NCBI RefSeq assembly: GCF_000499205.1
Contig: NZ_AWUK01000028.1
Coordinates: 98,202 to 162,201 of the forward strand
Length of the DNA stretch: 64,000 nt
Reading direction: 5' to 3'
Origin: Paenibacillus sp. MAEPY2
Lineage (GTDB): Bacteria > Bacillota > Bacilli > Paenibacillales > Paenibacillaceae
Shown here piece after piece: positions 26,091 to 35,203 of the stretch. Within the stretch, counting starts at the first letter, position 1. Every line of letters starts with the position of its first letter. The notes beneath the pieces were generated by a model that was not told the origin of the DNA, searched no databases, and worked only from the letters and a program-made list of their open reading frames with translations. The translations under genes and the position numbers were made by a program.

Positions 26091-27713
26091 TTAATGATGC
26101 TGCGCCTGAAGTCTTGCTGCTGTTTTGTCCCGCACAAACTTGCGGAAGGTGAACACCAGTTTTAATTTCAGCAAATCATTGGTCTTCTTAAAGTCCATTT
26201 GCAGCAAACTTCCGACTTTCTCCATCCGATAGGTGACGGTGTTCCGATGCACAAACAGTTGCTTGGCAGCTTCGTTAATGAGTCCATCATTCTCGATAAA
26301 AGATTCCAACGTATTCATCAGCACCTGATTGGGATCGCCATCCCTGGCCAGTAAAGGTTCAAGTACTTTATTGCAGTAATTCTCCATGATGTTATCCGGT
26401 ACATGTTGGAATACATAGGCGAATTCCAGCATCTCGAACTGGAGAGCCCGATCCTTCATTCCAAAACGGCGAGCCAGTTGTCGGGTATCCAGACATTCCT
26501 GATAGGCTTCACGCAGCGACTTCGGCTCATGCTTCATTTTACTGATCCAGAATCTTGGTGCGGATTCTCCCTTGGCTTCCTGTGCAGCAAGCACATCTCC
26601 GAATCGACTCAGCAGGAAAGCTGACAATTCCTCACCGTAATCTCGCCCCGTTGGACAGGTGTAAATGGACAATATGCCATCTTCGATCTGAAAATGCTGT
26701 GAGGCCGTGAATTGCATAAGCGGATTGTACTGCAATTCACGGTGGATCTGCTTCAGCAGCTTCCCTTCTGAAAAAACAGACGGTTCCAACGTGATCAACA
26801 CGCATTGATAGGTCCCCTGGAACAGGTGAACACCTTTATTCTCGCTAAGTCTCGTTAGTTCATCTACTGTCATTTTGTTATCCAGATACTGGCTTAGCAA
26901 TGTACGCATCTCATCCTGAACGGTCGGGTTAATATGCTCCCGATATGTCATATCCATATAGAATGCTAAGACATCCGCAGCCTGCTGGAATAGTTCTTCT
27001 TCCGCTCTAAGGGACAGCGCCGAGTCTGTAAAGACGAGCAAAAATCCGTATTCTTCATCATTCTGCTTGATGGGTACTCGGTGGCAACTTCCCTGATTCC
27101 ATTTCACCCGGTGCATGACGGATTTCCAGGGCCAACCCTGCACTAACGAGTCTCCGGCAATGCCTTCACTGCCATATAACACATGTCCACGGGAGCCAAT
27201 AACTGCAAGGGGGTAATTCAGTACAGTGGCAAGCTCGGCAAATACATTCCGATGCTGTTGTTGTTGCAGTGCAAACTGCATCAATTTTTTCTGTTTCTGC
27301 ACCACTTCATGCAATAAACGATTGCTGCGTTCATGTTCAGCCTTGAATAACGCATTCATCTGGTCGGAAAAGGTGAACTGAAACGGCAGTTCGAGCAGCG
27401 GTAGGCGCAGCCGGTCCGCTTCTTCAATAATCCCTTGGGGAATGGACTGCCAGAAGCGTCCCAATTTAATGCCGAGTCCGGCACAACCGCGTTCATTCAG
27501 ACGGCGCATCAAACGAAGTGCATCGGTCTCATTGTCTTTCATAATGAACGCGGTTGTGAACAGCAGTTCTCCGGATTTAATCCAATCCGCTATATCTGGA
27601 GCGTCCATGACGTTAACGGATTTCATCATCCGTGAAGTCCCTTCCCCACCTGCAACCAGTCTGGCCTCAGACAACGGGTATACCTGTAAAGCCTCTTTAA
27701 CCGTAAGCTGCAT
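26091..27713 (-). CDS. pucR: PucR-family transcriptional regulator of purine catabolism
   Basis: 540 aa. ATG 27713 has GGGAGG eight bases upstream; longer frames to 27896 lack an SD. The N-terminal PucR domain (residues about 3-125) has VKEALQVYPLSEARLVAGGEG and DIADWIKSGELLFTTAF; a mid-region resembles the CdaR GGDEF-like domain; residues about 470-530 are the PucR C-terminal helix-turn-helix (DGLINEAAKQLFVHRNTVTYRM). B. subtilis PucR activates puc genes in response to allantoin-like intermediates under nitrogen limitation. It stands directly upstream of, and in the same direction as, pucL, separated by a terminator and an AT-rich promoter region. Confidence 0.93.
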   Translation of the reverse strand: MQLTVKEALQVYPLSEARLVAGGEGTSRMMKSVNVMDAPDIADWIKSGELLFTTAFIMKDNETDALRLMRRLNERGCAGLGIKLGRFWQSIPQGIIEEADRLRLPLLELPFQFTFSDQMNALFKAEHERSNRLLHEVVQKQKKLMQFALQQQQHRNVFAELATVLNYPLAVIGSRGHVLYGSEGIAGDSLVQGWPWKSVMHRVKWNQGSCHRVPIKQNDEEYGFLLVFTDSALSLRAEEELFQQAADVLAFYMDMTYREHINPTVQDEMRTLLSQYLDNKMTVDELTRLSENKGVHLFQGTYQCVLITLEPSVFSEGKLLKQIHRELQYNPLMQFTASQHFQIEDGILSIYTCPTGRDYGEELSAFLLSRFGDVLAAQEAKGESAPRFWISKMKHEPKSLREAYQECLDTRQLARRFGMKDRALQFEMLEFAYVFQHVPDNIMENYCNKVLEPLLARDGDPNQVLMNTLESFIENDGLINEAAKQLFVHRNTVTYRMEKVGSLLQMDFKKTNDLLKLKLVFTFRKFVRDKTAARLQAQHH

Positions 27714-27872
27714 GGACATTACCTCCCATATATATAACGCAAAAAGCGGTTTTAATCCTTGAATGGACATGAATAAAGGATAAACTCTTGATTTGTCCCC
27801 ATATTTTTGAAACCCGTCTTGAATGTTGTTAAGTATTATAACATCATTTTCAATTGAATAGCTTACATGAGA

Positions 27873-27934
27873 AAAAAATAAAACCCATGACATCATTGCA
27901 GCAATCGTTGCGCAACTGGCATAGGTTTTATTTT
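27873..27934 (-). terminator. Long-stem terminator of the hybrid histidine kinase gene
   Basis: Arms 27875-27889 and 27920-27934 pair over 14 of 15 positions (AAAATAAAACCCATG against CATAGGTTTTATTTT), enclosing a 30-base loop with its own short repeats. On the minus strand GGGTTTTATTTTTTTT follows, 35 bases past the kinase stop. Confidence 0.7.
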
Positions 27935-27968
27935 AGAGTTGATACATATTGAATTCCCAAACGAAAGG

Positions 27969-30713
27969 TCAGATTTCCAATGTTTCATGACTCAACCACA
28001 GTTTCATCCGGGACAGTACCTCTTTCATATTCAGCGGTTTACTAAGATAATCCGAGGCACCTGCCGCGATACATTTATCGCGATCCTCTTTCATGGCTTT
28101 GGCAGTCAGAGCAATAATAGGGAGCTGCTTGAGATTTAATCTCTCTCGGATCTGGCGAGTGGTTTCATAACCATCCAGCTCTGGCATCATGATGTCCATC
28201 ATGATAATATCCGGCTTTGCTTCCCCACGTTCCAGCATCTCCAGACATTCGTATCCATTCTGTGCGGTGATTACATTCATCCCATATTGCTCAAGGGCAT
28301 TCGCCAAGGCATATACATTTCGAATATCATCATCCACAACCAGGACTTGGCGCCCATTTAGTAACGATTTTTCCAATGGAGTCAGCAGCATCTCGACGTT
28401 TGTTGAATTCATTCCTGTCGTGCTGTGTACTTCAGGAACAGTGACAGCAACCTCGTTCAAGAACAATCTGGAGTTCTGCATAACCTCAGGCTCTTCCCTT
28501 CTAAGCGGGAGGAATAGAGTGAAGACACTTCCTTGTCCCTCGCGGCTCGTTGCCGAGATTGATCCACCCAGCAGATTGGCAAGGGATTGAGAGATCGACA
28601 GTCCTAGTCCGGTTCCACCGTATTTTCGGGCTGTGGCTCCATCTGCCTGCTTGAACGCATCAAAGATCTGCAACAGCTTGTCTTCAGAAATGCCAATTCC
28701 GGTATCACTAACCGAGAAGGCAATGACTTCAGCCTCTACCCCGTTTTCTTCAGGATTGGGCAGACCGACTCTGGAGATCGTTAAGGCCACTTCACCTTCA
28801 TTGGTAAACTTGAATGCATTGGAGAGTAAATTCCGCAAAATCTGGTGTAAGCGCATCTCATCGGAAACAATCGTTTCTGGCAAAGGACTTTGCAGCTGAA
28901 TCCGGAAATCAACTCCTTTTTGCTCAGCCGTTTTCAGGAAATATTGATTCATCGCTTCGGGCAGGCTTCCAAGATAGACATCATCAAAATCCACTTCCAT
29001 CTCCCCTGCTTCCACTTTGGAAAGATCGAGAATATCGTTAATCAGGTTGAGCAGATCCTTTCCTGACGCATGGATCACCGAAGCATATTTTTGTTCTTCA
29101 CTATTTAAATGCTGATGCTTGTTCTCAGCCAAAATCTCAGACAGAATCAGCATACTGTTCAGCGGAGTACGCAGTTCATGTGACATATTCGCCAGAAACT
29201 CAGACTTGTAACCAGAACTTGTCCGCAGCTGATCAGCTACTTCTGCAAGCTCGCTGGCAGAGGTCTCAGCCACATCTTTTTGCAATTCCAAACGCTCGTT
29301 CAGCATGTGCAGTTCTTCTGTCTGCATATGTAACTCTTCTGTCTGAGACATCATCTCTTCAGTCTGTGCCTGGAGCTTCTCCGATTGTGTCTGCAATTCT
29401 TCATTCAGTACCTGGGACTCATCATACAAATGCTGTAATTCCATCCGTGTGACGGTGGAATGAAGCGACACTCCGAAGATTTCAATTAGTTCAGTTAGCA
29501 GCTTAGTCTCCGTTGATTGGATCGGCTTCATAGAAGCCAGTTCGATGACAGCTATTGTTTTACCTTCAAATACCACTGGGGCTACCGTGAGTGATGCAGC
29601 TGAAGCATCACCAAGTCCCGAAGAGATGCGAATATAATTTTGCGGCAAGTCGTTCATCTGCAAAACTCGCTTCTCAATCGCACTCTGCCCCACTAATCCC
29701 TCACCCGGTGCAATGGATACTTTACCGAGGGAACGCTCTTTCTCTCCATCTGCTGCATAGGCAGCCACACGAATGAGACGATTCTCTTTCATCGCATATA
29801 ACACGCCATAAGGAGCTTCCAGCAGAATCGCGACCTGGTTGAGGAACAACCGTGACAGTCCCTCCAGACTTGTTGGGTTCTGAAGGAGTGTAGCTATGCT
29901 CGCAACACGATCCTTAAGCCGATTCTGTTCCTGTACTGTGTCCAGTAATAAATTCGTTTCTTGACCCAAATCACCGACTTCATCATGTGTTCGTACAACA
30001 ATACGCTGTGTAAGATTGCCACCTTGAGATATATCGCTGATGGTTTGTTTGACTTCACGCAGGGTCTTCACAATATTGCCCGAAATCACAAGAGCTGCAG
30101 CAACAGATAGTCCGGCTACGACAGCCCATAAAGTATACATTATCGTCAGCAGTGTGGAACTTCGCTCTGCAAGCTCGCTTACCCGAATTTCTGTCAGGCC
30201 CATTTCCGTGTTGCGGAAGGTTTGGAACTGTGACCTCAACAAATCAATTTCGCTTTTCCCTGGATCAGACTGGAAAAACTCAATGACTTTCTCCTGATTC
30301 TCTTGCTTTTTCAGGGCTATCGAGGCTGCTCCGGCAACATCAATCCAGCGGTTAATATGTGTTTTGATGTTTTCCAGACTCATCTGCTGGGATGGGTTAT
30401 CGCTGATCAGCTCGTACAGTTCGGCATAATTGGAGTTCCACTGGGTCATTGCTTGCGTGTATGGCTCCAAATAACTTTCTTCACCAGTAAGCATGAATCC
30501 CCGTTGTCCTGTTTCCATATTCAGAACATTTTTTTCAATTGCGTTGGTCAGGTTATGCACTTCCAGGTCGTGGTGAGTGATAAAATCAATTTCCTTCTGC
30601 GAGGCATTAATTTGGGCGGACAGAATCATCAAAACAGCCCCAAACAACAGCACCACCACGAGATAGCCCAAAACGATTTTGGAGCGTATCGTAAATCTTC
30701 TCTTTTTCGACAA
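27969..30713 (-). CDS. Hybrid sensor histidine kinase/response regulator (CHASE3-HAMP-GAF-HisKA-HATPase-REC)
   Basis: 914 aa. TTG 30713 has TTGGAGG eight bases upstream; the ATG-type frame to 30740 does not. Order of domains: membrane helix about 13-35, CHASE3 sensor about 36-175 (ETGQRGFMLTGEESYL), membrane helix about 185-210, HAMP, GAF about 280-430, a coiled coil of repeating QTEELHM heptads about 440-500, HisKA with FLANMSHELRTPLNSM, HATPase with DTGIGI and GGTGLGLSIS, and a C-terminal receiver with VLVVDDD and IIMMDIMMPELDG. The receiver would take the phosphate internally, with output through an unlinked partner. The whole resembles stress or developmental phosphorelay kinases of Paenibacillus. 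No partner response regulator gene is adjacent. Confidence 0.93.
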   Translation of the reverse strand: MSKKRRFTIRSKIVLGYLVVVLLFGAVLMILSAQINASQKEIDFITHHDLEVHNLTNAIEKNVLNMETGQRGFMLTGEESYLEPYTQAMTQWNSNYAELYELISDNPSQQMSLENIKTHINRWIDVAGAASIALKKQENQEKVIEFFQSDPGKSEIDLLRSQFQTFRNTEMGLTEIRVSELAERSSTLLTIMYTLWAVVAGLSVAAALVISGNIVKTLREVKQTISDISQGGNLTQRIVVRTHDEVGDLGQETNLLLDTVQEQNRLKDRVASIATLLQNPTSLEGLSRLFLNQVAILLEAPYGVLYAMKENRLIRVAAYAADGEKERSLGKVSIAPGEGLVGQSAIEKRVLQMNDLPQNYIRISSGLGDASAASLTVAPVVFEGKTIAVIELASMKPIQSTETKLLTELIEIFGVSLHSTVTRMELQHLYDESQVLNEELQTQSEKLQAQTEEMMSQTEELHMQTEELHMLNERLELQKDVAETSASELAEVADQLRTSSGYKSEFLANMSHELRTPLNSMLILSEILAENKHQHLNSEEQKYASVIHASGKDLLNLINDILDLSKVEAGEMEVDFDDVYLGSLPEAMNQYFLKTAEQKGVDFRIQLQSPLPETIVSDEMRLHQILRNLLSNAFKFTNEGEVALTISRVGLPNPEENGVEAEVIAFSVSDTGIGISEDKLLQIFDAFKQADGATARKYGGTGLGLSISQSLANLLGGSISATSREGQGSVFTLFLPLRREEPEVMQNSRLFLNEVAVTVPEVHSTTGMNSTNVEMLLTPLEKSLLNGRQVLVVDDDIRNVYALANALEQYGMNVITAQNGYECLEMLERGEAKPDIIMMDIMMPELDGYETTRQIRERLNLKQLPIIALTAKAMKEDRDKCIAAGASDYLSKPLNMKEVLSRMKLWLSHETLEI

Positions 30714-30828
30714 CGCAGAAACCTCCAATGAAATAAACAATTCCGCTCGATTAATAAAATAGTTGCATATGTAGTTTATATGTATACGTATATACAGACA
30801 AGCATTAGTTCAAGAACCTCCGAGCGAG

Positions 30829-30853
30829 AAAAACGACCTGCGGATGCAGGTCG
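30829..30853 (-). terminator. Terminator of fumC
   Basis: CGACCTGC/GCAGGTCG with GGAT-type loop is a perfect 8-bp stem followed on the minus strand by TTTTTCTCG, 38 bases beyond the fumC stop. Confidence 0.85.
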
Positions 30854-30891
30854 CTTGATTATTCGAATGAAGTTCACTAAATGAGGATGGA

Positions 30892-32280
30892 TTAGGCTTT
30901 CGGGGCAATCATCTTCGCCGGATCAACATACTGATCGAATTGCTCTTCCGTAAGCAGACCTGTCTGCAATGTTGCTTCTTTCAGAGACAGTCCTTCCTTG
31001 TGTGCAAGCTTGGCAATTTTGGCTGCATTCTCATAACCGATATGCGGATTAAGCGCAGTAACCAGCATAAGCGAATTATTCAGATTGTGTTCAATCTGAC
31101 CGAGGTTAGGCTCAATGCCCACCGCACATTTATCGTTGAACGCCACAATAGAATCAGCAAGAAGCTGAACAGATTGCAGGAAGTTATAGATAATAACCGG
31201 TTTGAACACATTCAACTCAAAGTTCCCCTGACTAGCTGCGAAGCCAATCGCCGCATCATTCCCCATTACTTGCGTAACTACCATGGTCATCGCTTCGCTC
31301 TGGGTCGGATTCACTTTACCCGGCATAATGGAACTGCCCGGTTCGTTCTCCGGAATGCGAATTTCTCCCAAACCACTGCGCGGGCCACTAGCCAGCCAGC
31401 GAACATCATTAGCAATTTTCATCAAGTCAGCTGCAAGCGCTTTAACTGCACCGTGAGCGTAGACCACTTCATCATGACTTGTAAGCGCGTGGAATTTGTT
31501 TGGCGCTGATACAAAATCCTTGCCGGTATGCTTGCCAATTTCCTTGGCTGTATAATCACCAAAGTCAGGATGGGCATTAATTCCGGTACCCACAGCAGTA
31601 CCGCCAATAGCGAGTTCTTTCATATAATTCACACTATCACGAATCATGCGTTCACTCTTGTCCAGCATCGCTTCCCAGCCGCTGATCTCCTGACCGAGTG
31701 TAATTGGCGTTGCATCCTGAAGATGGGTACGTCCAATTTTGATAATGTCTTTGAATTTTTCCGATTTGTCTGCAAAAGTGGCTTTCAGCACCGCAATCGC
31801 TGGCAAAAGCTGATCTTCAACTGCAAGTACGCCTGCAACATGCAGAGCCGTTGGGAATGTATCATTAGAGCTCTGGGACATGTTCACATCATCATTCGGA
31901 TGCAGACGTTCTTCCTTGCCCTTCTGTTCAAGCAGCTGATTGCCCAAATTGGCAATAACTTCATTTACGTTCATGTTGGACTGCGTTCCGCTACCCGTCT
32001 GCCACACCACGAGCGGGAAATGATCATCAATCCGTCCTGCAATAATTTCATCAGCTGCATAAGCGATAGCATCCGATTTGGCAGCTGACAATTTACCTAA
32101 TTTATGGTTACTTGCAGCAGCGCTTTTTTTCAAAATGGCCAGGGCACGTACGACTTCCATCGGCATATGCTCGCGACCAATCGGAAAATTCTCCTTGCTG
32201 CGCTGCGTTTGAGCTCCCCACAGCCTGTCGGCTGGAACTTTCATTTCACCTAACGTATCTCTCTCAATGCGGTATTCCAC
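30892..32280 (-). CDS. fumC: Class II fumarate hydratase
   Basis: 462-aa iron-independent fumarase interconverting fumarate and L-malate in the TCA cycle. GTG 32280 is chosen because GGAGGAGG lies eight bases upstream, giving the standard length; the longer frame to 32352 is unsupported. Superfamily motifs: QTGSGTQSNMNVNEV (residues about 98-112), HPNDDVNMSQSSND (about 130-143), GRTHLQDATPITLGQE (about 186-201) and the signature GSSIMPGKVNPTQSEA near 318. Monocistronic, with a 9-bp inverted repeat upstream at 32365-32388. Confidence 0.96.
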   Translation of the reverse strand: MEYRIERDTLGEMKVPADRLWGAQTQRSKENFPIGREHMPMEVVRALAILKKSAAASNHKLGKLSAAKSDAIAYAADEIIAGRIDDHFPLVVWQTGSGTQSNMNVNEVIANLGNQLLEQKGKEERLHPNDDVNMSQSSNDTFPTALHVAGVLAVEDQLLPAIAVLKATFADKSEKFKDIIKIGRTHLQDATPITLGQEISGWEAMLDKSERMIRDSVNYMKELAIGGTAVGTGINAHPDFGDYTAKEIGKHTGKDFVSAPNKFHALTSHDEVVYAHGAVKALAADLMKIANDVRWLASGPRSGLGEIRIPENEPGSSIMPGKVNPTQSEAMTMVVTQVMGNDAAIGFAASQGNFELNVFKPVIIYNFLQSVQLLADSIVAFNDKCAVGIEPNLGQIEHNLNNSLMLVTALNPHIGYENAAKIAKLAHKEGLSLKEATLQTGLLTEEQFDQYVDPAKMIAPKA

Positions 32281-32364
32281 TTGCTTGTCCTCCTCCAAAA
32301 AGATGGTTTGGGTCTCTACAACAATACGTATACATTCTTTTCTACATCGCATCTTGCATCTGTT

Positions 32365-32388
32365 AATTCCAAAGTCGTTTTTGGAATT
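32365..32388. promoter_or_regulatory. Inverted repeat upstream of fumC
   Basis: AATTCCAAA-GTCGTT-TTTGGAATT is a perfect 9-bp inverted repeat, 85 bases upstream of the fumC GTG. It could be an operator or a leader hairpin; no T-tract makes a terminator less likely. Confidence 0.4.
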
Positions 32389-32511
32389 TATGCAAAATGC
32401 TCTTCATGAACAAAGCCTGTGTATCTCGTCATATTATACATGATTGTCTGCTAGATTTTCACCTTTTCGACAAAATTGTAAGCGTGCCGCAAAATGTGCG
32501 AACGTTTATTT

Positions 32512-33515
32512 TTACGGCTTGATTGGGTACAGACGACTGGTTTGTTCGAATAATTCACCCGACTCAAGACCGATAAGACCGATCTCTTCAGCAGGAATGC
32601 TTTGTACATTCGGAGCATTAACCAGGTTAATCTGTGGCTCAGGGCAGAAGAAGTCACCAGCCATGTTGTTATTCCAGATCATCCAGTGCTTGTAGGACGT
32701 CCCTACATCGTACACCAGCTTGTCACCGGTACGATGATCGGTAAGCTCCATATAGTTACGCCCATTCTGCGGTTCTGCCGTGTAGTGGTTGTCCATTGCT
32801 GCAAAAAACGGACTAACGCCTTTACCCTTTAATTGCTCTTCCTCCGGTGTAAGCGGTTGAAATTGTCCCGTAGGCAAAGAACGTTCATTCAATTCACGAC
32901 GCTGACCAATTGTTACTTTGGCCGTGTAATCGGATGCCTGGCTTTCCGGTGCAAAAGGTACGCTAATAGCTGTATGGAATGCGAACAAATTCGGCATACG
33001 TTCCTTTCCGTTATTGCGGACATTCAATTGCTGCTGAAGTCCCAGGCTGCTCAGTGAGTAACGGAGCGTCACAGTGAAGGTGAATGGCAAGTATTTGTAG
33101 AACTCATGTCCATCCTTCACTTCCTGACTAAGCAGAACGTAACTCTCCAGCTCGTCAGATCCATAGCCCTCCACCTTCCACTCGACGTTATGCAGGAATC
33201 CGTGCAAATGGTTGCCTGTAGCCGGTTCGTTTATAGGTAGTTGATAGACTTCACCATTCCAGGGGAAGCGACCATCCTCATAACGATTGGGTGGGGAAAG
33301 AATTGGAATTCCGTATACGGCAGGTGCAGCCATAAACTCGTCCATACGTTCCAGGTCTGGCTCACGCAAATACCGGAATCCTTGCTCTGTATCACGAAAC
33401 GCGACAAGGTTCGCACCCACGCTCGGAATGACAGCCGCTTCGAATTGATTAAAGCGAAGCCAGACGGCAGGTATACCTCCAAATTGTTCTTCGAAAGCTG
33501 CATTTTGCTGTGTCA
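32512..33515 (-). CDS. Aldose 1-epimerase family protein
   Basis: 333-aa beta-sandwich protein of the galactose mutarotase superfamily. Seen are FEAAVIPSVGANLVAFRD (residues about 20-37), FPWNGEVYQLP, NHLHGFLHNVEW near 105 with the family histidine, NLFAFHTAISVPF near 185 with the second histidine, and FFCPEPQINLVNAPN near 295 with the catalytic-type glutamate. ATG 33515 follows AGGAGGT at ten bases; a further in-frame ATG at 33537 overlaps the SD. It is monocistronic, and the sugar is unknown; hexose-6-phosphate epimerase-like activity is an alternative. Confidence 0.85.
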
Positions 33516-33624
33516 TCGTTATATGTACCTCCTGCATACTAAGGTTATATTATACGGCTCGACTATATCATGACCACGCACAAAATACCAATCTATGATA
33601 GAGAACAAATTCATGATGGAATGA

Positions 33625-33658
33625 CAAAAAAGACAGCCACGGAGCTTCGCAGCTGTCT
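33625..33658 (-). terminator. Terminator after the metallo-hydrolase gene
   Basis: AGACAGC pairs with GCTGTCT around a 14-base partly paired loop; the minus strand continues TTTTTTGTC. It is 72 bases beyond the metallo-hydrolase stop. Confidence 0.75.
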
Positions 33659-33729
33659 CCATCCATTTATACTGCCATAATGGAATCACTCCAGATTATA
33701 CTGGAATGCCATGTCTGGCATCCGCTTTA

Positions 33730-34539
33730 TTAATCCACATATTTGCCGTGATCCGGTACGGCGGTCTGTTCGAAATCCAGATCGAGTCTCTCCAGCGAAT
33801 CCTTCAGCATTTCGCCAGTTAAGGAATGCCCGTGCCCGGTAACGGCGACTAATGGCTCCAGTCTTCGAATAATCTGAACCGATCGATGGGCTGCTTGCCA
33901 ATCCGTTGTAAAATATGCGGGTGGACCGTGCAACTGTTTGTCCTGAAGCAGCACACTCCAGAGCGACTCCTGCTTCACGGTGACAATCGCGTCTCCGGCA
34001 ATCAGGATACGGTCTTCTTTCCGAAATAGCGAGACATGCCCCGGTGTATGACCGGGTGTATGCAGCCATTCCCATCCAGAGACACCTGGAATTGAATGGT
34101 CTTCAGGCAGACTGAATATCCGATCATCCAGATTAATAGCTTCATTGGGATATGCAAATGACAATCGTGCCATCAAACCGCCACCTACGGAAGGATCGGC
34201 AGGAGGGTAATCCTTTACACCTGTTAAATAAGGCAGTTCCAGCGGATGTGCATACACCGGAACACCCCAGAATTGTTCCAGTTCAATGACGGTCCCCACG
34301 TGATCAAAGTGACCATGTGTCAAAATAATCGCCGACGGCGGACCTGGAAAACGCTCTGATGCCACATGAAGTATCTGATCCGTGAAACTTGCCATTCCAG
34401 TGTCCACGAGCACCCAGTTCCTGCTTCCCGGCTCACCGATGAACACAACATTAACGAATAGTGTACGCAGACTGAGGATATCGTGCCCGACTGCTTCAAG
34501 TCCCGTCATTCCTGCTGTAATCAAATTGTCAGATGCCAT
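33730..34539 (-). CDS. MBL-fold metallo-hydrolase
   Basis: 269-aa zinc hydrolase of the metallo-beta-lactamase superfamily. The zinc motif is THGHFDHVG (residues about 74-82), the third ligand TPGHTPGHVSLF near 161 and the aspartate in ILIAGDAIV near 178, with the last histidine in VAVTGHGHSL near 235. ATG 34539 has GGGAGG nine bases upstream. No linked pathway gene gives a substrate; hydroxyacylglutathione-like or lactonase-like hydrolysis is possible. Monocistronic, bounded by terminators on both sides. Confidence 0.9.
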   Translation of the reverse strand: MASDNLITAGMTGLEAVGHDILSLRTLFVNVVFIGEPGSRNWVLVDTGMASFTDQILHVASERFPGPPSAIILTHGHFDHVGTVIELEQFWGVPVYAHPLELPYLTGVKDYPPADPSVGGGLMARLSFAYPNEAINLDDRIFSLPEDHSIPGVSGWEWLHTPGHTPGHVSLFRKEDRILIAGDAIVTVKQESLWSVLLQDKQLHGPPAYFTTDWQAAHRSVQIIRRLEPLVAVTGHGHSLTGEMLKDSLERLDLDFEQTAVPDHGKYVD

Positions 34540-34639
34540 TCACGGTTACCTCCCATTCAGGCGGATTGTCTCTCTGGTTCCATTCATCTGTCGTAGACTT
34601 CCCTTTTCTGGAGCATCTATTCCTTCATACCAATAAAAT

Positions 34640-34677
34640 AGACGGTGGACACCCTGTTTCAGGCATACACCGTCTAG
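34640..34677 (-). terminator. Terminator of the small acidic protein gene
   Basis: TAGACGGTG pairs with CACCGTCTA, with an inner CCTG/CAGG pairing; the minus strand continues with TTTTATTGG. Confidence 0.7.
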
Positions 34678-34722
34678 TATAATCAGCTACATTCCATAAT
34701 AGAACAACAATATCTCGGACAG

Positions 34723-34989
34723 TTACGCCGGATATGCTTCCAGTGCCGCATCAAGCAACTGGTTGTACATATCGTCATCGTTTTCCAACAGCTCGTCCAT
34801 ACGCAGCAGTTCCTCTTCATCACCGGATTGTTCAGTGAAATGCAGACTATAGTCCCAATCCTTGCCGTTCTTGCTCATAAACGTAATTTCATAAACTGAC
34901 TTTTCGCCTTCTGCACGAAAAACCGTATTCCCTACAAAATTCTTCTCATCTTCACGACGCATCTCTGCACGAATAATCTCAATATTCAC
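34723..34989 (-). CDS. Small acidic hypothetical protein
   Basis: 88 aa starting at GTG 34989, preceded by AAAGGAG at nine bases; the ATG-type frame to 35034 has no SD. No family recognised. The N-terminal half is predicted beta-rich (VYEITFMSKNGKDWDYSLHFT); the C-terminal third is strongly acidic (EEELLRMDELLENDDDMYN). No cysteines, no signal peptide, no membrane helix, so likely cytosolic. It has its own terminator and is divergent from the aminopeptidase gene. Confidence 0.65.
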   Translation of the reverse strand: MNIEIIRAEMRREDEKNFVGNTVFRAEGEKSVYEITFMSKNGKDWDYSLHFTEQSGDEEELLRMDELLENDDDMYNQLLDAALEAYPA

Positions 34990-35131
34990 AATCGTTCTCT
35001 CCTTTAAACTTTCATCTGTTGCAGGTCTCCACAATTTATGGTAAACCTAGTTTGGTAATTATTATTGGTTAATTGTACAATATATATCGTAGCAACGTAT
35101 ACCTTATTCAATGAGGGAACAATACTGACTC

Positions 35132-35159
35132 CTTACATACCTGTAATGAGGACTATAAT
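35132..35159 (+). promoter_or_regulatory. Probable promoter of the M29 aminopeptidase pair
   Basis: CTTACA and a perfect TATAAT are separated by 16 bases, ending 44 bases before the first ATG. The -10 is convincing, the -35 matches four of six. Confidence 0.45.
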
Positions 35160-35203
35160 AACAAACAGCTACGATATTATACCAAACGGGAGGAAAAAAT
35201 AGC

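Noticed and set aside
11062..27713. Whole puc cluster as a recently transferred island
   Set aside because: Gene order and fusion resemble Bacillus-type puc loci, base composition looks like the flanks, and no integrase, tRNA or repeat borders were seen.
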